A stretch of DNA of 64,000 bases, from contig CAYHFW010000011.1 in NCBI GenBank assembly GCA_964355975.1, positions 5,078 to 69,077 of the forward strand, given 5' to 3'. The position numbers and the translations under genes were made by a program. The notes below the pieces were generated by a model, which saw only the letters and a list, made by a program, of their open reading frames with translations, searched no databases and was not told where the DNA came from. The stretch is from F1-60-MAGs104 sp964355975. Its GTDB lineage: Bacteria; Planctomycetota; Phycisphaerae; Phycisphaerales; SM1A02. Position 1 is the first letter of the stretch; every line of letters starts with the position of its first letter. Of the stretch, positions 57,537-64,000 are shown one piece after another.

Positions 57537-58676
57537 TTACCCCGTCCAACCACTTAGCACGATCGCCAAGTCAGCCGCACTCACCGCACCATCGAAATTC
57601 AAATCGCCGCGGCCGGCATGCGCACCCCAAAGGCCAAGCAGTGCCGCGAGATCGGCGCCGTTGACGATGCCGTCGAGGTCAACATCGCCAGGCACAGGAT
57701 GGTTCCACTGTCGATACGCGTCGAACGCCTCGCCTTGCGTTGCGAAGACCCCTGCGCCGCCCGCGCAATAATCGTCGCGCAATCTGCTGAGTACTTGTCG
57801 GTAAAGAGCATTGTTGACCGTTCGAAAGACAGTCAGCGTGAGGTGCACATTGATCTTCGTGAAGCGCGATGGATCGCGCGCAGCGATCGACGCATCAATC
57901 GCTGCGAAGAACAAGTCAACATCGCTCTGCGTGAGCGGCGGCGTTGGAGGAATCGTCGTGCCTGCTGCTTGCTCGGCAAAGATGTCGAGCCGACCGACAC
58001 CGCCACAAAGCACGACGTATGACGACGCTGGATCTGCCGTGAAATTGGCCGCATCTGCAAGAGGAAATGGATGGTGCCGCTGCGCGAGATCGAGTGGGCA
58101 CTCATCGTGAAATGTGTTCGCCAAGATGTAGGCGTTTGTCCATCCCGCAGGTCGCTCTGACAAGGGCATGCTGAGATATCCAAGGGCAACAACTTCGCTG
58201 CGAAAGTCGAAGCCAGCCAACTGCGCACTCACGATCCAATCGTTGACTCCCATGCCGCCTGAACAGTGGCGATTGTTTGCGGCGCCAACAAGCGCATCGA
58301 CACGCTGTTTGTTCTGAATAAAGTTGAGCGAATACTGCGCAGGTGTCGTCAGCGGTGTCGTCATTCCAAAGTCGCAGTGGGTTCCTGCGCCATGCCCGCG
58401 CGTGACCGCTTCGAGCATCACGTTGTCGCCGTATGTCACGCACGCATTTGCGAACGACTTCTCTGACTCGATCGTGAGGCGGTATCCATATTCCTCGCTG
58501 ACCCCCATCGCCCAGCGAATGCGTGTGGCGGTATCGGCGAACACGGTTTGCGTCGGGTAAGTGAACGCGCCTTCCATGTGTGTGAACGATGTGAAATAGA
58601 TCGGCGCGTCAGCGGCACAGATCTGAGTCATTACCCCGAGCGCACTCGCCGCGAAGATCTTCATCGTTGTCATCAT
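57537..58676 (-). CDS. exported protein with C-terminal dockerin-like EF-hand pair
   Basis: 379 residues from the ATG at 58676 (MMTTMK); another ATG-like start at 58703 is possible. The signal peptide (IFAASALGVMTQICAADA) precedes a domain that I do not recognise (PIYFTSFTHMEGAFTYP, RIRWAMGVSEEYGYRLTIES, CSGGMGVNDWIVSAQLAGFD, YLSMPLSERPAGWTNAY). The tail is GDVDLDGIVNGADLAALLGLW then DLNFDGAVSAADLAIVLSGW, like the protein at 10799-12559. Surface display or envelope sorting is inferred. It lies 23 bases upstream of the cytochrome b562-like gene on the same strand. Confidence 0.7.
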   Translation of the reverse strand: MMTTMKIFAASALGVMTQICAADAPIYFTSFTHMEGAFTYPTQTVFADTATRIRWAMGVSEEYGYRLTIESEKSFANACVTYGDNVMLEAVTRGHGAGTHCDFGMTTPLTTPAQYSLNFIQNKQRVDALVGAANNRHCSGGMGVNDWIVSAQLAGFDFRSEVVALGYLSMPLSERPAGWTNAYILANTFHDECPLDLAQRHHPFPLADAANFTADPASSYVVLCGGVGRLDIFAEQAAGTTIPPTPPLTQSDVDLFFAAIDASIAARDPSRFTKINVHLTLTVFRTVNNALYRQVLSRLRDDYCAGGAGVFATQGEAFDAYRQWNHPVPGDVDLDGIVNGADLAALLGLWGAHAGRGDLNFDGAVSAADLAIVLSGWTG

Positions 58677-58718
58677 GGCACGGATTGTCCCCTTGGCAAA
58701 CAAACGGGACCCGAACTT

Positions 58719-60425
58719 TCAGGCGCTCGGTAACTGACTCGCAACCCACGCCGCTTCAGTGAGGCATGTCTCGACGGCGGGCAGCAGCCAATTGTCTTGA
58801 TTCGCAAACCAGATTCGATCAGCAACAGGACGCCGCAGCGTTTCGCAGAGATTGCCCGCATAGGCGCCAGGCTTTGCGTAGGGCATCGCGTGCCCCCAGC
58901 GCGTCATACGAATCTGCGCGACATCGCTCTCAGAAACACCCACGAGCGTGAGCAGCCGGCGAATCTGTGGCACCGCAAGCGCCGCGTATTCGTTGAACGA
59001 TTCGGGCTGAATGATCGTGAAGCGCGCCGTGTGCCACGGCAATGGCCAGTACATCGTCAAGACGTCTGTGCCGTCATGTGGGGCTGCGACAGCGAAGGTT
59101 CCGTCGAGCACATCCGTGATGCGGCGATCGACTTCGAATGCCTCGTCGGACATTGGAAACGTCGAATCATGGACAGCGAAGATGTCATAGAACTTCTGCG
59201 GCACATTGCGATTGAGCAGCACATTCACAACGACATAGGGCACTGTTGGAGTCTGATGCAGTGACTCAAACTTCTCACTGTCAATGGCTGCAAGTTCTGG
59301 CATCATGTGCCTGAAGATGTGCTTCGACCCCGCATAGACCACATGGTTTGCGCCCATCGTGCGTATGCCGCCGCGCGCATCGCGCCACGAAATCGCAACC
59401 CCGTTCTTGTCGAGGCGCAGATTCGTCGCGAGGCACCCCGCGCGCAATCGTGCGCGACCATTCGCGCGCGGACCAACGCTCGCGAGGTCTTTCCAAAAGA
59501 GAGTTGCAAGCCCCGCGTTTCCACCAGGAAGAACGATCCTGCCGAATTCTTCTGCTGCGATGAAGTTCCATCCCGCTGCGGCCGAGAGTTCATCCCATCC
59601 GACGCCGAAACTCGAATAGCAGTACGCCTGCAATGCCTTTGCAAGCAAGGGTGGCGTCACTCCGCCGCATGCAGCATCGACAGAGGCATGAAAGTTGTCG
59701 AGGTCGAGAAGTTGCACGAAGGCCTGAGTCGCTGGATCGCTCCACGGAATATCTGGATAGTTGTTGTTGGCGTAATCGGTGACCGCAGTGCGGTAATTCT
59801 TCATGGCGATGACTTCGTCAGGGGTGCAGCCTTGACAGAGGTCGGTGAGAAGTTCATCGGCGTACTCGACCCGGAATCCATCGCCTTCGTCGATGCGTGC
59901 GAGGTCGTAGACGCCGAGCTTGGTGTAGAGCAGATCGAGTTCGCTCAGTTTGTCGGGAACCATGAAGTACGCGCTTCCGAGCGAGTAGGGCAGGCGATGC
60001 CACTCTTCGCCCTGTGCGCTTCCACCGAAGCGGTCGCGCAAATCAAACAGCGCCCAGTCGCGGTCTCGCAGGTTGTATGCAGTGGCGAGTCCTGAGAGTC
60101 CGCCGCCGATGATTGCAACATCGACATGTTCATCGAGGTGCGCCCACTGCGGCGGATCCTCTGGCGAGTGAAATGGAAATCCTCCACTCGCGAACGAATC
60201 GCCAAACCATGTCGGCGCAAATGGCAGCCCACCGATCGCGACCGTCAGTGTTGTTGTTGGAATCTTCTTGATGGGACAGCTGCGAGGAACGGGAGTCCAC
60301 GCGGGCTGCGCCGAGAGAGCATTGAACGCTGGCAGAAAACCCCGAGGCGATGGTGCGATGAGAAATGCTCCGACCGCTGCGAAGCCTGTCCGCAAGAATG
60401 TGCGTCGTGAAAGTGGGGTCGACAT
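58719..60425 (-). CDS. Tat-exported FAD-dependent oxidoreductase (amine-oxidase-like)
   Basis: 568 residues from the ATG at 60425. A twin-arginine signal (PLSRRTFLRTGFAAVGAFLIAP) directs folded export. At about residue 105 is the dinucleotide-binding motif VAIIGGGLSGLATAYNLRDR, then WALFDLRDRFGGSAQGEEW, as in flavin-containing amine oxidase/protoporphyrinogen-oxidase-like proteins. The C-terminal MTRWGHAMPYAKPGAY and DRIWFANQDNW complete the FAD site. Substrate unknown. Location periplasmic. The only gene on this strand between the dockerin protein and DUF1648. Confidence 0.82.
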   Translation of the reverse strand: MSTPLSRRTFLRTGFAAVGAFLIAPSPRGFLPAFNALSAQPAWTPVPRSCPIKKIPTTTLTVAIGGLPFAPTWFGDSFASGGFPFHSPEDPPQWAHLDEHVDVAIIGGGLSGLATAYNLRDRDWALFDLRDRFGGSAQGEEWHRLPYSLGSAYFMVPDKLSELDLLYTKLGVYDLARIDEGDGFRVEYADELLTDLCQGCTPDEVIAMKNYRTAVTDYANNNYPDIPWSDPATQAFVQLLDLDNFHASVDAACGGVTPPLLAKALQAYCYSSFGVGWDELSAAAGWNFIAAEEFGRIVLPGGNAGLATLFWKDLASVGPRANGRARLRAGCLATNLRLDKNGVAISWRDARGGIRTMGANHVVYAGSKHIFRHMMPELAAIDSEKFESLHQTPTVPYVVVNVLLNRNVPQKFYDIFAVHDSTFPMSDEAFEVDRRITDVLDGTFAVAAPHDGTDVLTMYWPLPWHTARFTIIQPESFNEYAALAVPQIRRLLTLVGVSESDVAQIRMTRWGHAMPYAKPGAYAGNLCETLRRPVADRIWFANQDNWLLPAVETCLTEAAWVASQLPSA

Positions 60426-60469
60426 CCAGTTTCAGGGTACTTCGGACGGGGACGAATTCCACATTTCGA

Positions 60470-61012
60470 TCATGGTTTGTCGAGGCGCAGTGCGAGGTAT
60501 TCAGCATCGACTCCGCGCGCAATCTGCCAGTGATTCCAGGCAACGAGCGCAAGCATCAGCGGCAACTGCACAAAAAGAGGCCACACAGGCAGGGTCGACC
60601 ATTCACCGAGCGCAACGCGTGAGGTGCCAATAATGAGATAGAGAAAGAGCCACAAGATCAGGATCGAGATGCCATTCATCAATGCCCCGAGCGGACGCAA
60701 CGCACGCGCCCGCGCAAGGGGATCGAGCAGCAAGAGTTTCTCCTTGCGCGGCACGTTGACGATTGAAGGGCAACGGTTGAGCAGAACATTGGTGAGAGAG
60801 CCGATTGCAAGCAGGAACCCCGAGATGGCCGTGCCCAAGATCGGCAGCAGAAACCAGGTCCAAAAACTCGTCGCACCCCAGCGGTCTGGAGTCCCTGAGA
60901 AGTCATAGTGAAGTGGAATCTTTGAAGGAAGACCCCCGTGCAAAGAGAGCGCTGCGATCCAGATCGCAACGAGCGAGAGAGCCAGGAGTGCTTGTGTCAC
61001 GAGACGCATCAT
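60470..61012 (-). CDS. DUF1648 membrane protein
   Basis: 180 residues from the ATG at 61012 (MMRLVTQ). The N-terminal helix (ALLALSLVAIWIAALSLHGG) is followed by LPSKIPLHYDFSGTPDRWG, the defining motif of DUF1648. Further helices are about 52-75, 107-128 and 140-160. Function unknown; relatives are envelope-stress or SdpI-like membrane proteins. It is divergent from the SPFH gene with 61 bases between starts. Confidence 0.8.
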   Translation of the reverse strand: MMRLVTQALLALSLVAIWIAALSLHGGLPSKIPLHYDFSGTPDRWGATSFWTWFLLPILGTAISGFLLAIGSLTNVLLNRCPSIVNVPRKEKLLLLDPLARARALRPLGALMNGISILILWLFLYLIIGTSRVALGEWSTLPVWPLFVQLPLMLALVAWNHWQIARGVDAEYLALRLDKP

Positions 61013-61073
61013 GTTGGTCGCACCGTTGCGGGTCGCATGCGCAGTAGGCTATCGCGCACTCGGAACCACAAAC

Positions 61074-62069
61074 ATGACAACACCATCAACCGTTGCGATG
61101 CCATCCGCCAATCAGAAACTTCTCAGCGAGGCGCAGTTTCGCGAGCGCGCCTTCTCGCCATTTTCGGGATGGATCATCTTTCCACTCTGGGTCCTCTTGT
61201 TTCTCGTTGGGATCTCGGTCTTCGTCGAGGGAGTCAAGCGCGGCAATCCGCCGCAGATCATTTCGGCGGTACTCACATGGCTCTTTCTCTTGATCAATGC
61301 GTGCGGCTTTTTCATCGTCGGCCCCAATGAGAGTCGCGTGCTCGTGCTCTTTGGTCACTACCGAGGGACTGTTCGAAAGCTCGGGTTTCATTGGACAAAT
61401 CCATTCACGAGCAAGGCGCGCGTGACACTTCGCGTTCGCACGTTCGAGACTGGGGCCTTCGAGACCGAGGCAGTCAAAGACGCTGCGGGCAAGGTGATTC
61501 GTGAAGCGACGCGATCGCGCCATCCTGTGAAGGTGAATGACCTCGACGGAAATCCAATCGATATCGCGGCCGTTGTTGTGTGGCGAGTCGTCGACACTGC
61601 AGAGGCGAGCTTTGCCGTGCAGGACTATGTGCGTTACGTCGAGATTCAGAGTGAGTCAGCGCTTCGAAATCTTGCGAGCCGATATCACTACGACTACCCA
61701 GATGCGGAAGGCGCGAGCTTGCGCGGCAGCACTGATCTCGTGGGTGCGCGACTGAAAGAAGAACTCGATGGACGGCTCGGTGGGGCGGGTATCGAAGTGC
61801 TCGAGAGCCGAATCTCAAGCCTGAGTTACGCCCCCGAGATTGCAGCAGCGATGTTGCAACGTCAGCAGGCGGCAGCAGTGGTCGCCGCACGATTCAAGAT
61901 TGTCGAAGGCGCAGTCAGCATGGTCGAACTCGCAATGGAGCAGATCGCCGCGAAAAACCTTGCAGTGCTGACGACTGAGCAGAAAGCTCAGATGGTCACG
62001 AACTTGCTCGTTGTTCTCGTGAGCGACCGCGGCGCGCAACCTGTGGTTCAGACTGGCAACTCAGGTTGA
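61074..62069 (+). CDS. SPFH/Band 7 domain membrane protein
   Basis: 331 residues from the ATG at 61074. Two membrane helices near residues 37-53 and 64-83 precede FIVGPNESRVLVLFGHYRGTVRKLGFHW, the start of the SPFH domain. HPVKVNDLDGNPIDIAAVVVWRVVDT and AGIEVLESRISSLSYAPEIAAAMLQRQQAAAVVAAR are typical of stomatin/HflK-like proteins annotated as SPFH domain-containing. The C-terminal helical region would oligomerise. Probably scaffolds inner-membrane microdomains or protects against proteolysis. No NfeD partner is adjacent. Confidence 0.87.
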   Translation: MTTPSTVAMPSANQKLLSEAQFRERAFSPFSGWIIFPLWVLLFLVGISVFVEGVKRGNPPQIISAVLTWLFLLINACGFFIVGPNESRVLVLFGHYRGTVRKLGFHWTNPFTSKARVTLRVRTFETGAFETEAVKDAAGKVIREATRSRHPVKVNDLDGNPIDIAAVVVWRVVDTAEASFAVQDYVRYVEIQSESALRNLASRYHYDYPDAEGASLRGSTDLVGARLKEELDGRLGGAGIEVLESRISSLSYAPEIAAAMLQRQQAAAVVAARFKIVEGAVSMVELAMEQIAAKNLAVLTTEQKAQMVTNLLVVLVSDRGAQPVVQTGNSG

Positions 62070-64000
62070 TGGCCCATTCACCATGTCAGGCGCAGAGTTC
62101 AGCGAGTTCATCTTGATCGTCATCGTCGCTGGGTAAGAGAGCCACGCGCCTGGACGATTCGCTTCTTTGGTCACGGTCGTCGTGGTGCCATCGGTGAACG
62201 TCACAATGACCGAGTTGATTCCTGGAGAGAACGTGAAGCGCCAGACCATCTTGTCACCGACTTGGCGTCCTGATGCAACGACCTGATCGCCAAACTTTGG
62301 GCCACGCGTCGCAACGGCTGCTCCCGGCGTTTGTCCGAGCACTTCGTTCAGTTCGCGCAGGCAGGAATCCAAACGCACCTGGTCGTCGAGTCGATTCCAG
62401 TCGGCGGGATTATGGGTTGGAAGCCAACTCGTTGGATTCCAATAAAGGAACGTGTCGCAACCGCTCGCTCCCAACTGAAGGATCATCTCGTCGTAGTAGG
62501 GGCTATTCGTAAGCGTTCGCGTGACCTGAGGGGGGTACTCATCAGGGGGATTATTCGCGCCAGCAATCCACGCATGCATTGGACGAGTGCTCGCCGCATC
62601 GGTGGCTCTCCAATGCTGAACTTGCAGGCGGAGTCCCGCGAACGCATCGTTTCCAACGCGGCTCGTTGTTCCGTCAGGCTTCTTGTCAGCGAGTTCGTTT
62701 GAAATCAGTCCGTAGTAAGGGCGAGCATCATGAGATCCAAATCCTGCTGTCGTGCGAAGATCAGGCACGCCGGTGCACCACGGAGTTGGATTTGCAGCGT
62801 CGCATGAGAACGAGCGATAGTTGCTCACGACGGCATTTGGAAAACGCGCACGAAGAGGTTCGTAAACCGCTGCCTGGAGAGCAGCATCAAAGCGCCCACC
62901 CATCACCTGGTTCCACCGGATGTACTGTGGATTGTCGTCTTGGATGAGATTCAAGTCGTCGAAACCCAACTCAGCTGCGAGCGCAGGAAACCGAGGATCG
63001 TTCTCGATCGCGTCGATGCCAGGCTGACCCTGTGCGCCGACTCTGAGTCCCCACCAAAAATCTGTTTCGTAGTCGAGGATGAGGGCGTCAAGAGTTCCTC
63101 CCGCGTCGGCGAAAGCATTGATGAAACTGGTCACCCTCGCGCGAACAATATCGATGCCATTTTCACACCACGGGCTGAAAATCTGTCCCCCTTGACCGAC
63201 TTGACCCGTCTGAATTCCAGCCGTCAAGAAATCAGCAGGATTTCCAATCATGTCCTTCTCAAGATCCCAACTGAAGAGCACGCGTTGCCCAGCTGGTCGC
63301 AGGTTCATCTTCTGCGCGGTCGCGACTGGATTCAAGTAGTAGACAACAACCCACTCCATTGGAAGTTGAAAATCTGTTTGCCCTCGGTCGATATCAGTCC
63401 AGCACCAAGCCTTGAAACGTGCGGCTTCGGTCACCGCGGGCAGAGCACTGCGAGCAACCGAGAAGTCTGGCGGTGGCGGCACGACTGCTGCGGGCTGCGC
63501 TTGTGCAACTTCAACTGGCTTGAGTTCGGTGCCTGGAGGAAGCGCGCCTGCGGCGAGTCCCGCAGCGAGTTCCTGACCGGTGATGTTTCCACCCGCGAGG
63601 AGCGCGGTGAATTGCTGCGGCGTCAGCGCGCCCGATGCGAGTCCTTCGACCGCCTTTCCAACATCTGGTTTCGTTTCAGGAGGAAGCACAACAGGACGGG
63701 GGGTTGTAACGCCCGCAACTTCGGTGCTCGGCTTTGATGTGCCTGGAGCCGACGGAGCAGCAGTTGATGGGCCACCAGTTGCCGGCGTGGCTGGCTTCGC
63801 AGTTGCGACAACTGTTTCGGGCCGAGCGATCGTCGCGGGCTTGGCAACAACAACTTTTTCGCCAGTGGTCTTTCCTGCAACGGTCTTCGTCGCGGCGGGC
63901 GTTGTCGCAGGCTTGGTGGTCGCTGCAGGCGCAGGCTTTCCAGTTGCTGCAGCCGCGGGCTTTCCAGTTGCTGCAGCCGCGGGCTTTCCAGTTGCTGCAG
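62061..64000 (-). CDS. large exported(?) protein with Ala/Pro/Lys-rich repeats, 5' truncated
   Basis: The frame is open from the stop at 62061 to the right window edge, so the N-terminus lies outside; a GTG at 63689 exists in frame but the coding pattern clearly continues upstream. From the window edge inward the protein has an Ala/Pro/Thr/Lys-rich low-complexity part that includes an octapeptide repeat (KGTAAAAP), then a short helical segment (PQQFTALLAGGNITGQELAAGLAAG) and a domain of about 450 residues: WTDIDRGQTDFQLPMEWVVVYYLNP, GGTLDALILDYETDFWWG, FPNAVVSNYRSFSCD, CDTFLYWNPTSWLPTHNP. The DYETD segment suggests a TIM-barrel hydrolase-like fold, but no family is recognised. The C-terminus WRFTFSPGINSVIVTFTDG resembles a beta-sandwich. 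It overlaps the SPFH stop by 9 bases. Confidence 0.7.
   Translation of the reverse strand, partial: AATGKPAAAATGKPAAAATGKPAPAATTKPATTPAATKTVAGKTTGEKVVVAKPATIARPETVVATAKPATPATGGPSTAAPSAPGTSKPSTEVAGVTTPRPVVLPPETKPDVGKAVEGLASGALTPQQFTALLAGGNITGQELAAGLAAGALPPGTELKPVEVAQAQPAAVVPPPPDFSVARSALPAVTEAARFKAWCWTDIDRGQTDFQLPMEWVVVYYLNPVATAQKMNLRPAGQRVLFSWDLEKDMIGNPADFLTAGIQTGQVGQGGQIFSPWCENGIDIVRARVTSFINAFADAGGTLDALILDYETDFWWGLRVGAQGQPGIDAIENDPRFPALAAELGFDDLNLIQDDNPQYIRWNQVMGGRFDAALQAAVYEPLRARFPNAVVSNYRSFSCDAANPTPWCTGVPDLRTTAGFGSHDARPYYGLISNELADKKPDGTTSRVGNDAFAGLRLQVQHWRATDAASTRPMHAWIAGANNPPDEYPPQVTRTLTNSPYYDEMILQLGASGCDTFLYWNPTSWLPTHNPADWNRLDDQVRLDSCLRELNEVLGQTPGAAVATRGPKFGDQVVASGRQVGDKMVWRFTFSPGINSVIVTFTDGTTTTVTKEANRPGAWLSYPATMTIKMNSLNSAPDMVNGPST
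63934..64000. repeat. 24-bp tandem repeat within the truncated gene
   Basis: The unit GGCTTTCCAGTTGCTGCAGC plus CGCG starts at 63934, 63958 and 63982 (last copy cut by the edge). On the minus strand it encodes an Ala-rich octapeptide with Lys-Gly-Thr. The array continues out of the window; copy number unknown. Confidence 0.9.

Overview
The window looks like the chromosome of a planctomycete, most likely a Phycisphaerae-like lineage. This is inferred from gene content. Secreted proteins end in dockerin-like EF-hand pairs (10799-12559, 57537-58676) or in a Pro-Ala-Pro-Gly/hydrophobic/Arg sorting tail (13578-14342). There is a pseudopilin with an H-X9-DG tail (12559-13434), a Ser/Thr kinase with an ECF-type sigma factor (4610-6336), and a fused CcoN-CcoO oxidase. 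Genes are GC-rich, packed on both strands, and operons often use ATGA or GTGA stop/start overlaps.

Layout. 1-3 kb: a truncated alkaline-phosphatase-superfamily gene, a DUF899 thioredoxin-like protein and an MFS transporter. 3-15 kb is the accessory part. It holds two higBA-type toxin-antitoxin loci (one with only a toxin remnant) separated by about 80-bp palindromic repeats, of which five copies lie between 3.0 and 14.5 kb. It also holds a coupled operon (7432-4610) for an exported Cys/Gly-rich protein resembling halocin C8 precursors, a small membrane protein, a membrane-anchored kinase and a sigma factor. Tandem paralogous lipoproteins, a choice-of-anchor I protein, a dockerin protein with a pseudopilin, and a sorting-tail protein follow. 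14.5-17.9 kb: a VOC protein, fumarase and a fatty-acid desaturase.

17.9-27.5 kb is a complete cbb3 oxidase locus: an Rrf2 regulator divergent from ccoNO-Q-P-G-H, a SafE-like gene, ccoI and ccoS, then a GNAT gene. 27.5-35.1 kb: lipoproteins and a seven-gene export operon (Cys-rich secreted protein, TolC, HlyD, ABC ATPase, two FtsX permeases, lipoprotein). 35-45 kb: a GH38 alpha-mannosidase, catalase, an MBL/double-rhodanese protein, a PGPGW protein, a response regulator with HD-GYP, and release factor 3.

45-49 kb encodes aromatic amino-acid catabolism: one polypeptide carrying phenylalanine 4-hydroxylase and 4-hydroxyphenylpyruvate dioxygenase, then homogentisate dioxygenase. 48.7-57.5 kb: a second Rrf2 regulator divergent from a clade II-like nosZ cluster (nosZ, nosB-like, nosD, nosF, nosY, nosL). 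That cluster ends in a heme-copper oxidase subunit III homologue with a cytochrome c domain inserted between membrane segments; a cytochrome b562-like gene is convergent. 57.5-64 kb: a dockerin protein, a Tat-exported FAD oxidoreductase, a DUF1648 protein, an SPFH protein, and a large Ala/Pro/Lys-repeat protein running off the right edge.

Together the genes indicate a facultatively respiring cell using a high-affinity oxidase at low oxygen and N2O as an alternative acceptor, each locus beside an Fe-S-type Rrf2 regulator, and degrading phenylalanine aerobically. I saw no rRNA, tRNA, CRISPR array, transposase or prophage.
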